The position numbers were made by a program, and so were the translations under genes. A model generated the notes under the pieces. The model did not search any database and was not told the DNA's origin. It saw nothing but the letters and a program-made list of their open reading frames with translations. Below, piece by piece: positions 21,959 through 33,687 of a stretch of DNA of 64,000 nucleotides; positions within the stretch are counted from its first letter, which is position 1, and each line of letters starts with the position of its first letter. Source of the DNA: Oscarella lobularis (lineage: Eukaryota; Porifera; Homoscleromorpha; Homosclerophorida; Oscarellidae); contig NC_089189.1 in NCBI RefSeq assembly GCF_947507565.1, positions 1,612,001 through 1,676,000 of the forward strand. Direction: 5' to 3'.

Positions 21959-23720
21959 TCACTTGTACCCGTTGTACAGTTGAAGACAGCCGAGCATGAT
22001 TCCAATCGTTTCTTGGGGAAGACCGGGCTTCTCGCTTCCGTTGAACTGTAGACGACGCCTAAGATAGATCACACACGCCGACACGAACGATTCCTATTTT
22101 TTTAAAGATTGTCAATCGATTTCACTTTGATCTGCTCCCTAAACACAACGCGTACCTGATGCTCTCTGATTTTTTCCGTTAGCCACTTGTCGAGCTTTAG
22201 AAAGTCTCTCCTTGACGCGAGTGCAGCGAGGTCGATGGTAAATGCAAACTGCGCTCCGTTTAGGAGCAGATGCCTTGGAGTAGAATTCTTAGCAAAGAAT
22301 CTACGCTATTCTCTTACTTCGTACTTGGAGCTCGTGACATATTTCCAAAATGCGAGATAATTTCGATTGATCGAACGTTTCTCCTTTCATGTACCAGTCC
22401 CACATTCCCTGCAGAATTAGTGACCTCGTAGCTCCCTGGGGGGAAAAAAAGATAGAAAAGAAACGTTAAGGAAATCGCTCATAGAATAGATCCCCTTTGA
22501 ACGTCAAAGAATTTAGGTTCGAAATATGCCTCGCACCTTTTTACAGTCAGTACAAGAGGAGCAAAGTACGACTCTTACCGGTGCCGTCCACGCATACTGT
22601 AGAATGGCAACACGATGCGGATGACCCGAAATGATTCCCGGAAAGAGAAGCGCGAACAGATCGGTCCTCAACGCCGTCCACGAAGTCTAAGCAAGAAAAC
22701 GAATAAAACATCTCGCTGCGTTTCAAAAAAAAAACACCATACGTTTAGCTGAAGCACGCCGAGAAAGAGAATGTCAGGCATGTTCTTGATCAGATAATTG
22801 AGCAAAGCGTGGACTGCGTCATAGTGTCCAGCGTCGGACAGTTGAAAGAGAATGCTCTCAAAACATCGAGACGTCCTGCAAAGCGAAAAGGAAGATATTG
22901 AATTCGTGCAATCAACCAACGAATAACACTATACCAGACTGGTCTTGCCGCTGTCGGAAGATTCAGCATGTCAAAACGAATTGCCTGGTACGGGTAGTCA
23001 GTAAACGAAAAAGCGGACCCTCCACTCAAAGCCATTTTTATCCAAGACAACTACGAGAACGTCACTAAGAGAATCGATCCACCGGGGGGCGCACTCTGGT
23101 CACCTGGCCTTCGCTGTTTGCCCACAAAGTGTACAGAACGTGAACGGGAAATTGAATCTAGTCAAACAAGCCAATTATAGGTCTTCTAATAAAGGATATA
23201 TAGCGCGAGCTCTCACGTCCGTTCCTGGCTTGTACGCTCTCATGATCACATTCAAACCGTCTGGATCTTTGATCGCGAAGCCTGGATGGTCGAGTGCTCG
23301 CACAACGTCGATCCAGTTCAATTTAGGTGCCTAGAAAAGGCGTGCATGCTAAACAAACACGTTAAAATGACGTCCGAATCAATCGCACGAGAGATTTGAC
23401 GACGTCAGCAAAAACGACCGTATTCCACGTCGGCGCAACGGTCTGCATTTCGTGCGCTTTCTCCGTCTCCCAAAGAGAATTCGACAAACTGGAGAGACTC
23501 TATCAAAAGACATAAACCTTTGAAATTTCAAGATCAATTATCAGACGTGAAGAGGCACTTGATGATCGGAGAGGCCAGTATGCGTTCTCGCCATCATTCC
23601 GAAGAAATTGATTTCACAGTAGGAGCAAGAGAGAGATCGTTACCAAGGCAATGAGCCACGCATTGAGGAGTGATTTGATTGAGACGAGCAGAAGAAAAGA
23701 CCTCTCGCAAAATTTCGGGT
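21959..23720 (-). pseudogene. CNOT1: CNOT1 internal fragment, about ten exons
   Basis: Reading the minus strand from 23720 down: [143 protein letters not shown] and LPQETIGIMLGCLQ. These are in the order of residues roughly 265-570 of CNOT1, the scaffold of the CCR4-NOT deadenylase. Introns and GT-AG borders are kept. The first about 260 residues and the C-terminal about 1,800 are absent: upstream is the end of PPP4R4, downstream an EML piece. The frame closes with TGA at 21959-21961. It is a partial, unprocessed duplicate. Confidence 0.85.
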
Positions 23721-23778
23721 CTTAATAATTAAAAAAATAACAAATATGACACTGCACGAAACGAGAACTCGCGACTAT

Positions 23779-25748
23779 TCAGTTCGACGTTGCATAATAT
23801 CCCATCTCCTCCATGATATTGCAAACGCGAATGGGACTCAGATGAACGGGAGTCAAAGCCTCTACTAGGAGAGGGGTGTCTCTCTCTACTTCGTGGAATC
23901 CTAGTGCTATTGTTCTGCGTATTTGTGCGTGTTTATCTGTGCAGAGACTATGAAATGACGCGCTTAGCTCCTTGACGAAATTCTGACTCTCCACAAACAA
24001 TAGCATAGCCTAAACATATAGAATTTAATATCAATTAAAACTACTCCAGTTTCACCCACTGGAAAATTGTAGGCACAAGGTCTTCTACACTCCGCATTGA
24101 CATCAATAGAAGAGCCAGACGTGGGCTGACCCTAAAATAAACATCAACAATATTAAAAATTATTTTTACAGAAGATTTCGAGGTGACTTTGGGAGGACGC
24201 CCCGTCGCGCTGCTACCATGCCAACCGCACAATTTTCTATAGATATCAATAAAAGAGTCTTTTTGCTCATCACTCATCAATTCTAAAAAATCAAAATTTT
24301 CTCAATACATATCGAAATGTTTGCTTTTTACTCTTAGTCACGTGACAGAATTTTCCGTAAAGTTGACAAACTACCGGAAGTGCTTGATCTTTCGTTGCCA
24401 TGGAAGAGGAAATGAATTGGGACACCAAAGGAATCACTTTTGACGTCATAATATCTACAGAATCAGTCTCTTGCAATTATAGAATAAATAGAAGAGTTAA
24501 TTATTTACTTTCGTCTAGTAAATCCAGAATCTCAGCCACAGTCTCTATACTGGAAATTCTTACACTACACTCTTCATCTTTCATTAGTTCAATTATTTCC
24601 GGGAAGACGAGACTTGCAGTCAACTCACGTCTTATAAATTAATTAAATACTTATATAACTATATCTTATTTAATTTTTTATTTTTACCCCAGGCCGTGGG
24701 CTATTGATTTCAATTGCCTACAAATGCACGATCTGACGTCGTAATCCACGTCTTGACACAATGACGTAGCCAATCCAAATATCTCCTTTTTAATCCTAAA
24801 TCAATATTGATTCAATAGGGGGGAAGAAACCTGGCTAGTCATGTGACCAGAAAGAGTCGAATTTCATGGCCTTTTTCACCAAAATTTCGCAACTTGCCAA
24901 ACGAGATGAAACGGATTGAGACAGTTGGCCTTTAGTCAAAGCCAAGCCCAACATCTAGATACACTCACATAAAGAAATAGATACATAAGACACATGATGA
25001 GTGAATGCCTCTCTCTTGAGAATGTCATTGGGAAAGTAGCCAATAGCAACAAGGAAAGTCTTCAGCCACTCTTTAGATACACCTAGACACAGAGTAGCAA
25101 AGAAACATTTCATTCATCTCCATATCTACTTGTATCCTTATTGTCAAGTCCTGCTAGAATAGTTGCTAGGCAATGCTTTGCAAACAGATGCGGCGCAGCC
25201 TGCGGCGCAAAGAGATTTTCATTGACAAGACAACGAAACGCCAAAGCGGAAGCAAGATGAATTTCCGCCGGCGACGAATCCAACATATCCTAATAATTTC
25301 ATGAATAAATGAAATTGAAAAAATTATATCGTACGCAAATCTTCGGTAAAATCTTTCGCTGCGTATTGAACTCGTTTTCTTTCATTAGACGCGGCACTAT
25401 GGAAACGGCGTCGTCCTGCCCGTTTCTATGAGAACGCGAGAGCGCGCGCGTTATCGAAAACGATAAAACGAGGTAAAACGTGGTAAAACGTCGACGTTTT
25501 CGCTCTAACATACGCGTACTTTTGATTTCGAAGACACTTACTTTAGAAGATGAAGTGTTCGAGCTATCGGACTCAGTTTTTCGTCTATGCTTAGCTTTTC
25601 GATCTCTTCTTGAGTCTAGAATGAGTTTGATTGCTATTTCGTTGCTTTCGAAGCGTTTCGAGTTCGTTTTCTTGACCTTTACGCTTCGAATCGATCGTTC
25701 CAGGCGAAAGTCATCCAGATCGTCGCACAGGTCGCGTGGCCATTCCAT
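23779..25748 (-). pseudogene. PPP4R4: PPP4R4 N-terminal half (HEAT-repeat PP4 subunit)
   Basis: ATG at 25746-25748. Minus-strand exons then read MEWPRDLCDDLDDFRLERS, VSIVPRLMKENEFN, AFRCLVNENLFAPQA, SKEWLKTFLVAIGYFP, QLSQSVSSRLASCEIL, EIFGLATSLCQDVDYDVR, FPEIIELMKDEECSVRIS, IPLVSQFISSSM and LLFVESQNFVKELSASFHS. This tracks the HEAT repeats of PPP4R4, a cytoplasmic regulatory subunit of protein phosphatase 4. Exons up to about 23779 look open. The protein stops shortly after GFHEV, about half the usual 870 residues, with CNOT1 sequence starting about 60 bp later. It could be a short functional form or a truncated copy. Confidence 0.75.
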
Positions 25749-26254
25749 TTTGAGCGTTTCGAACTGTCTACGGTCGTCTCATTGGTCTTGCTTGGGCGAA
25801 AACGGGCGAATTCCACAAGAAGAGCTACTGCGCACGCCTAACTCGCAGCCCGCATAAAATGAAGCCCGCGCTTGAGTACATACATGACACGTTTCCTAAA
25901 AAAACACACACACTGTTAATTGTTTTTAGTTATTTGAAGGCTTGCATGTGGGAGGCATTGGCGTCAAGGCTCCTTTCCACATTGACCTGGCTGTATCTTG
26001 GTTGCCAATCTGTATGCATCGAAATGATACTCGTTCTATGTCGTCTACTTTTTCATCATTAATTGCAATTGTGTAGCCAGGGTTGCAGGAGTAGTGACGT
26101 CAACGCTTCTGTCTGGATTCACAATCGACACATAAGGGCCCACTCACCTTCGTACGCGAGTTCCTCTCCTTCTTTCGAGCGTCTCACAACGGAAGCCATG
26201 TAGAAAGTACTCTCGTGACCTTTAATTAATTAAAATTATTTAATCTAATTAAAA
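25749..26254. other. No recognisable gene
   Basis: Upstream flank of the PPP4R4 copy. A plus frame at 25859-26062 is hydrophobic but has no domain. AT-rich TTAATTAATTAAAATTATT stretch at about 26222-26250. Confidence 0.4.
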
Positions 26255-27500
26255 TTAAACTAGAGACTTTATTAAAAAGTAAATCTCCCTCCTCCCGGTG
26301 CAATAGAAATAGCATCCAACGCCAGACTGGCAGACTGTTCTCGAGAAATCCGTCCTTTTTGTCACCGTCGAACCGTGCGTAATGTAACGAGCTTCCTCTG
26401 CCACTTCAGGAGGAAGGTCGGGAAATTGGCTCGGGTCAATTCTGTCATAGAAAAAAGCGTACAAAAGACAATGTTGTTGTGACGTGGAAGTGACGACAGA
26501 ACATCATACTCACTTTTGTAGTAGCTACGAACCTAAACACGAGATAATGATAAGCTGTAAAAATCGAGACCAGCCAACTAACCTTAGTGTAAGTCGAATA
26601 ACTGAAAATGTTAAAGAGCACCTTGAGAGCAAAGACCTTGTGTGATCAGATTATTCGCCAGTGGATGTGAGTGAAGGAGCTGTTTTCTTAGCGAAATGCA
26701 TGAACCGTCGTCTTCGCCGTTTTAAACACAGAGAAGTCTCTTGCTTGACAAGAGAATAGTGTTGTTACAAGTTCACGTTCTTGTTTGGCATCTATCTGCG
26801 ACAATTGCGAGGCCACGTCAATTTGCCAAGTTTCTTTCAACTGTGTTTCCTGCAGCAGCTTTTGTACTTTTCCTTCAAGTCGTTGTGCTCAAGTTCCAGT
26901 GTATCCCATTTCCTGGACAGTTCTTTTTCGTGATCTTCTGATTGTACAATTTCGATAATTACGCTCTGCTAGCAAATAACGTGTCTTCACAACCCCATCC
27001 CGTTTACATTCCATATCCAGTTCTTCAGTAGACAGCAACTCTAACTCCATAGCAGACGAAAGTGTTTCTTCAGCCATTGAAGCCCCTGCCGTATAGTTTA
27101 GGCGCTGTGCTTTTGCTTGCCTGCATTTCTCGTCGTTTAGTGCTACTGATGGATCTTTTGACACTTCACTACTTTCCCTAGTTGACTGGGAAGAACGAAA
27201 ACCACCGTCAACACGACGACTCAACGTTGAAATCGCTTCTCGCCCTTCCTTTATTTTAGGGTTACGACGGAACTCGAACTCAGTAGATTTCATGAGTGAG
27301 AAAAGTGGATAGAGAACAGGTTTATGAAACTCGCGACTATCCTCCTGGGAAAAAATCACAAAATCGTCGTCTGCCGCTGAGGCCGCTGAAGCCGCGGGTT
27401 TCAAAGCAGTCGGTGTCCGAACAGCGGCAACGAGCCTCCTCTCTTTGACTTTGTCTTTAGACAGGGAGCTAGGGGTCACTTTGCGCTCGCCAAAGTCCAT
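26255..27500 (-). CDS. Unrecognised gene with coiled-coil region
   Basis: A long first exon (from ATG at 27498-27500) encodes a basic start MDFGERKVTPSSLSKDKVK, a low-complexity Ala stretch, then a Glu/Lys/Arg-rich helical region with METLLST-like leucines. A continuation in another frame (SRKWDTLELEHNDLKEKY) suggests a coiled coil across about 26830-26960. A possible downstream exon at 26255-26464 holds RIDPSQFPDLPPEV. No family recognised; the join between parts is uncertain. Confidence 0.35.
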
Positions 27501-27947
27501 CTTTCGCAACGTGAACCTCACTGCGACCCTTTGTTATAGGTTCACGACTGAGTTAGCATTGGAAGATCATGCGCTCGCGCGCGCGCTAAGGACACGGGAC
27601 AAACAGGCAAGCGACTGCATAACTACAAGTTACCCGCAGACAACGCCAGCGTACTCACTAGGAGAGCAATTGTGGTTCTCCAGAACGTGACACCTGTAGG
27701 TGCTCCGAAAGATGAAGGCGATTTATCGACGAATGTCTCTATACCATAGTAATCATGGGGGAACGTACAAACGATCGTTTGATAAAAACATACGACGAAA
27801 GCCTCTGAAGAAATGAAGAAGCATCTGGATAAGCCTCCTAATTCCGCATCGATCCACCAAATTGTTTTCCAGCCTCCTGATTCCTCGAGTTAAAGAAATT
27901 AATTGAAGTTGATAATTTTATATTTTATTTATTTATTTATAGCTTCG
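27501..27947. other. No recognisable gene
   Basis: Holds CG alternations (CGCGCGCGC near 27575) and a short plus frame. Probably the 5' flank shared by the minus gene and the STAND gene. Confidence 0.4.
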
Positions 27948-30900
27948 ATGGACGCTCGACTATGTGACGTAGCTGTCGTACGAGATCACGGATCAGCTAA
28001 ACTTGGAGCAAGTTTGCAGGCTGCTTTGAGGAATCAGAATTTGAAGATCGTTGAAGTGGATCTACCACCATCATCTAAGGAAAAAGAACAGGGGCTATTT
28101 TTGCTTCGACAAGGGAGTCACGTGCTCTGTCTCATCATTGGCCTAACTCTCATAACAAACTATTGGTCGCAACTGCAGTCCTACGTTAAACTTTTCATTA
28201 ACTATAGCTGCAATGCGGTCATGTCAATGTGGTATAACGTAAAGAAGAAACGGGCCTTAGCCACGCTGAAGATCTGCGTCTCGTTCCTGATTGCAAATAT
28301 TCAGAGACAGATGATACCGGCTTGATGGCCTCTAGTATAAAAGAAAGAGTTCAATGTAGGTCATAATAAATAAACTCTGGTTTCTATTCGCATTGTTTGT
28401 CGTTACAGCGATCCTGCATGACGAAAATCGAGATTTTGTTCCATTACGTCGAGCTAACTTATCGGGGCAACAAAAACAAGGTGAGTCGTTACCAGAATCA
28501 AAGGGAAAGAGAGCAGGGTCTCATTTTTTTAAAATACGGGAACTTAGTGACAGAAAAATAGGGAGGACAATCGGGGCCCCACCCGAGCTCTTGTCTGATT
28601 CTTTTTAAAGTCGACGGTTTGTCGTCAAAAAGTCTGTTGAAAGCATACAGTGCGCCGATTCGAGAGCTTCGCGGTGTCTCACATCGGTTCGTGACGTATG
28701 TGTGATGAGATCTAATGATACGTGGATGCTAACGTTATATTTAGCTTAGCCTATACTTTCTCACGGGGTCCCTTTTCACTAATAGCTACTATATAGCTGT
28801 AGCTTCAAGTTCTGTGATTATTAGATTTCTTGAAGAAGCACCGAAACCAACCGCCTCGCCGAACGCTTTTGGAGGCCGTTTCCAAATTTTTCTTTCGCTC
28901 TGATTCAAGCCGAAAGGAAACCGCCTTGGTACACTTGCTCTTGTCTTTACACGATCTAATTTGAGCTAATTAATTCGGTTTAGGTGATAACGGGTCCTCC
29001 GGGCTTTGGAAAGACGGCGTGCTTGGAAGATTTCATGCGCGAATATCGCACTTATTACGACGCTGTTGTTTTTCTGAGATGCTCCGACGTGTTTGAATGG
29101 TTAGTATCGCTAACAAAGATGGTAAGTTTATATGGTCTGCAACGAGAGGTATTTCCAAAATCAATTGGTACTTTTGCAGTGCGAAGAATTTGAGATCAAT
29201 GCAAGACGTCTGTACAAAGCGGAGTTAGAGCCAACGCTCGCAAAAGAACTCAGCAGTCGCAAAACCGTTCTCGTTGCCTGTGATGACGTCCAAGAGTCGT
29301 GCGTCTACAATTTTTCTCGCTTCGTGCAATCCATAACCGGATCATCAGTTCACCTTCTGATTACAACGCAATTATCGAGAATTCGAAATCTCGATCACTT
29401 TTCAATTGAGGCGGTTAAATTGAGCAGAGAAGAACTGGACGATTATTTCAGCATCAGAAGTCGCAGCGAACTGTCGGTCGGTGCTCGTGTGCAAATGCCG
29501 TCCACTCAAGGCAGTACCGTACACGTGGACGTTTTAGACTCTCATCCGGCCGCGTGTGGCCTTGCAAAAGACTACTTGCAAAAGACAAAATCTGGAATAT
29601 GGGGTCTAAAGCCACAATATCACGGTATCTGGGCCGAACATTATTTCACCTATGGCAAAGATAAGTTCACACAGTGGCTCGAGAAGCGTGATTTAACTGA
29701 CTTACGAAGCTATCTCGCTCAAGGTCAACTAACCTCCCTCGAAGACATAGCCAAAGCAGACAGTAAGGCTATCGAGGGATTGGTTCCCCAAGCCGACGTT
29801 CCGCGTCTCGCCGAAGCACTTCGTTCACTAACAAAAGAACTCGACGACGAGAGACTGAACGTTATGATACATCTGAACTTGAGCACGGCATCGAGAGCGG
29901 CTAATAGCATACTAAATATGTTATCGGTCGTCGGCGACGATTGGTTCGAGTACGACGTTTTGCTTCACAGCTGGATGAAACAGCACAATGATCAAAGCGA
30001 CGAGACGGCGAAACGCGCTTTGGATTCGCTTGACAAACTCGGTCTCGTTCACTTGAATAGAAGTCGCGTCGACGACGCCGTTCTCGCCGTGCGCGTGCCG
30101 CGCTGCTTTCAAAAATCGATTTTGAATCGTCTGACAAAAGAGAAACAGACGTCGTATAAGAAAATCGTTCAATGTCTGGCGTTCTATTTATCGCGTCGAT
30201 TGCCCGTTCATAAGGTCTGGTCGTTCGACGCCAAGGACGCGGCGCTTTTCACGCACGCCTTGGCCGTCGCGCGTCACAGCAAACTGGCGAACTTGTTCAC
30301 GATTTCGGCTCGAAATATAATCGCCTTTGCGAGGGAATTGGTCTACGTTTACGGACTCGCCGCCGAAACGAAACAATTCTCGGAGCATCTACTCAAGATG
30401 GAACAACTCGTCCCGGAAAACGTTTTTTCGGTATGCCGCGAAAAGATTCGCGTCCAACTGTCGCACATCGACATATTCGACCAGCCCCTAACCGACTCTC
30501 TCCTACTCGAAATTCTATCGATTATAACGAAGAATTTATCCGAAGCGAAGTTATACAGTACCGACTCGCCGTCATTTATCTTGAAAAGGAGATCGAAATA
30601 TTGCGACGGCATCCCGAACGACTCGCCGAAGTGTCGTCGCTGCGCGTCGCACTCGCCGAAGCGTACGGCGCGCGAACGGGAAGCGACGGCGTTATTCCAA
30701 TCGCTCTCGGAGTCCGATCCGCTCGTCGTCAACGATCGAATGCGACGGAAGATTCTCTTCGGTCGCGCCGAGTCGAAGGAGACGGCGGAGGAGTACGTTC
30801 AGGCGAAAGCCTCCTATACTGAACTTTTGAAAATGGTCGAGGCGCGTAGCGACGAACACACGCGCGTGCTGCTTCGACTCGGCGACGTGAGCGCCAAAGC

Positions 30901-31653
30901 TGGACATCACTTGGACGCGTTCGGCTTCTATAGTCGACTCATGGGCGCGGACGAGGAGACGCGACTGCCGCGCGACGTCAAACTGAAGACGCAACTCGGC
31001 ATCGCCTTGTCGCTCAAGAACCAAAGCGAACTCCAGGACTCGTTGAACGCCTATCAGACGCTTCACGCGTTCGCGCGCGATTACGACGACAGCGACTATC
31101 AGATCGTCGCTCTCGTCGGTCAAGGCGACGTCTACACGGCGGCTCACATGCTCGACTCCGCCCTTCGACTCTACGAGCAATCGCTTCAAGTGTGCGAGAT
31201 CAAGAAACCGAGCATATTGAATAAGATCGGTCATTGCCAACGCTCGCGCGGCAATCTCATCGCCGCGAAGGAGACGTACGAGAATTGCGTGTCGCTCAGC
31301 GCCCACGTCAACGATAAGCGAACGGAAGCGTCGGCGTTGAGCAACATTGCGAAAATTTATCAGCAGATGGGCGACGTGCCGGCGGCATTGCGATATTTTA
31401 GAGAACAGTTGAAAATTGCGAAGGATTTGAAGGACGACGTCATGATGGGAGTGGCGAACGGGAGCATAGGAAATTGCTATTTGTCTCTTCGAAAGTACGA
31501 CGACGCTTTGGCGCATCTCACCGCCGCCGTCAACCTAGCGGAAAAAATCGGCGATCAAGCCGATCTCGGACGCTCCTATTCGAACTTGGGAAAACGTCTA
31601 TCAGATGTCGAAAAGGTACAGCGAAGCGGAAAAACATTGTCGAGTTTCGGTAT
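27948..31653 (+). CDS. STAND NTPase with TPR repeats
   Basis: An early exon from 27948 (MDARLCDVAVVRDHGSAKL) may be a TIR-like or other signalling fold. A further exon at 28984 starts the NTPase: P-loop GPPGFGKT, Walker B TVLVACDDV and a LLITTQ sensor. The 2.4-kb exon from 29181 then has a SAM-like helical segment (FTQWLEKRDLTDLRSYL), a winged-helix-like stretch and tandem TPRs with LGN/GPSM2-like words (GNLIAAKETYENCVSLS, GDVPAALRYFREQLKIAKD, RKYDDALAHLTAAVNLAEK). Such NB-ARC-TPR proteins are common in invertebrates and often act in immune or death signalling. The TPR frame jumps by one at GGGAAAACG (about 31588-31596), after which VYQMSKRYSEAEKHC continues in the next frame up to a donor near 31650. 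The 3' end is missing. Confidence 0.75.
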
Positions 31654-32440
31654 GTACGCGTGTACGGGTAACAGGAAATATGACCCGTACACATGCATAG
31701 GTCCTCCTCAAATACAGAATACAGAGCACATTATCAAATACACTACGTCAGAAAAGCGCCTAATTAGGAAAACATTGCAATCATGCAAGTATTTACAGTA
31801 TGTAGGTAGGAGTGAGCTGTAGTAGCTAACGGCTGTAAGGACCACGTGAATATGTGACAACATAAAAAATTATGACGTCACACTATGGTATGCACTCTCG
31901 TACGGTAAGCAGTGGGAGGCTCTGCATGATGGCGACACGGTGAACACCGGGCCATCATTCTCTAGTTTAATAAATTATCTGTCTCTCCCCTTTTGTCTAC
32001 GAGCAGTTGAGAATTTCTGATACGGGGTCATGCTCAGAACCCCGTAGGAGGCAGTTTTTTTGTGGACATGCCCAGGACCCCAACTCCTAAGAAGAAAGAC
32101 GGCCAAAAGCTTTGTACTAAAGTATACCTAGTTGTTGAGCTGCAATTCACGTAAAATGACATGGGTACGAGATCCGGGAGATCCACGCGTTGGTAGAGAG
32201 GCCCGTATTAGTTAAAGTCAGGATGAACGAGAGATGAACGCCTTTTCAAGCTTTTCTTTCAGTTCGTCTAATTAAACTCGAGCAATGTCACACGGGTCTT
32301 GTCCCCCGGGAGCCCGTCACACAAGGCATCCAAGGCGTAGACTCGCTTTCGCGCTCCGTATCAACTTTGTCGATCAGAGCATAGATACTCTTCGAACTTG
32401 TATCTATGATCAGAGCAAGTAAGCAAAGCGGGCCCCCTTA
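31654..32440. other. Non-coding stretch with dispersed repeat
   Basis: Apart from the repeat at 31968-32160, no gene is seen. Downstream TPR exons expected for the STAND gene are absent. Confidence 0.5.
31968..32160 (+). repeat. Dispersed GGGGTC repeat, copy 1
   Basis: Runs from TAATAAATTATCTGTCTCTC through TACGGGGTCATGCTCAG, GCCCAGGACCCCAACTCC and GTTGTTGAGCTGCAATTCAC. The same order of blocks occurs at 60939-61186 with a few percent difference and one internal insertion. No coding capacity. A non-autonomous repeat family. Confidence 0.8.
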
Positions 32441-32444
32441 CGGG

Positions 32445-33140
32445 ACTCCAAACGCGAAATCCTCGTCGTCTCCGTCACGAAACACTATCGCATGCAAAGA
32501 TGATTCGCGAGCGAATGGGCGAACAGCCTGCCTGTAAGATGAAGATAATCGAGTCGCATTCTCATCCGTTCGCCATCTTCGAGCCCCCGCGTTTTTTACC
32601 ACCCCCTGTTTTCTCAGCGCGATTCGATCTGCGCGCACGCTTTTGAATTCGCTGTTCTACGGCTTCGACACTTTCCTTATATGGACATCGCGTGTTTATA
32701 GGACAGGGACACGGCTTATTTTTGGCCCAAACGAAGCGTGTGGCTCGAAAATGGGCGCACTCTCGATTTTTCTTCTCAAACCAGGCGTAAGAAAGAGAAG
32801 TTCGTTTCCCGTTTGGAGGTTTCTAATTATTTTATTATTTTTTTTGGTGTAGGATTTTCTTGAGTATAAGAACAAGATGAGACAACTTCGTGTGAGAATG
32901 ATGGACGAATCTCTCAAAACCGTTTTGGTACGTTGAAAATAATTTTAGTTATTGAATTTTTCTTCTATTTTTAGGTTGATGACAGTTTTACTGTTGATCA
33001 GCTAGTGAGAACTGTTTGCGAACGAATTGGTGATTTCAAATTAAATTTTTTCGCGTGTTTGTATCATTTTTGTACTTAGGAATTACGAATTTTGATCGCT
33101 GGTTTGCGAGGACGAAGAGACCACGCCCAAAAAGGTGATG
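32445..33140 (+). pseudogene. TLN: Talin N-terminal fragment (F0-F1)
   Basis: Pieces in order: HAKMIRERMGEQPA (32487-32530), GHGLFLAQTKR and VWLENGRTLDFSSQT (32700-32788), then EYKNKMRQLRVRMMDES with LKTVL (32854-32924), VDDSFTVDQLVRTVCERIG (32975-33028) and ITNFD (from 33081). They match the F0 and start of F1 of the talin FERM head, including the conserved hinge about K-M-R-x-L and VDDS-TV. Short introns are kept. A frameshift separates GLFLAQTKR from VWLENG, and nothing after the fourth piece matches the remaining 2,400 residues. Talin links integrins to actin; this copy cannot do so. Confidence 0.7.
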
Positions 33141-33687
33141 TCCCGTCTGTGCGTCTGTTTCCGGTTTGCGGTTAATGGAGTTAATTCGAAAATGATTAGC
33201 TCAGTTGATCCCACCCACAATAATATCCCCCTTACATGAACGAATAGTGGTACAGCTCTTCTAGCTTACCCTTTCTCAACCCTCTGCTTCGCCTCGAAAC
33301 TCTTTTTTCCCAACAACACAACATACAAGTCTAAATAGGAACAAGAACCCACCTTAACTACGCCTAGAGACACATGGGACCCGGAAATAGGACGGAAATG
33401 CCTCGAAAAATATAATGATCGCCGGAACGAAAAATTCCCATGCGCAATTAACGGAGCCTCAGACCTCAATCGCGCAACGATAAAACGCACAACAGGACCC
33501 ATTAGAAATTCCTCGCACGCGTACAGGGGCCCCAGAACCGCTTGCGCAACAATCGCCATCCCCTAAACGTGTCTCTTACCCGTGTGTATAAAGGTCATTC
33601 GACCTTCGATGTCGCGGCGTTCCTAACGATTTCTGTCAAACGGCGAACGAAAGAATACGGATGCGCAAACAAACACATTACATTAGA
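33141..33687. other. No recognisable gene
   Basis: A minus frame at 33266-33559 has no known domain. This is the gap between the talin piece and the first nuclease-kinase element. Confidence 0.4.

Noticed and set aside
30692-31516. Long antisense frame of 274 codons
   Set aside because: It mirrors the GC-biased codons of the STAND TPR region, which has clear repeat signatures on the plus strand.
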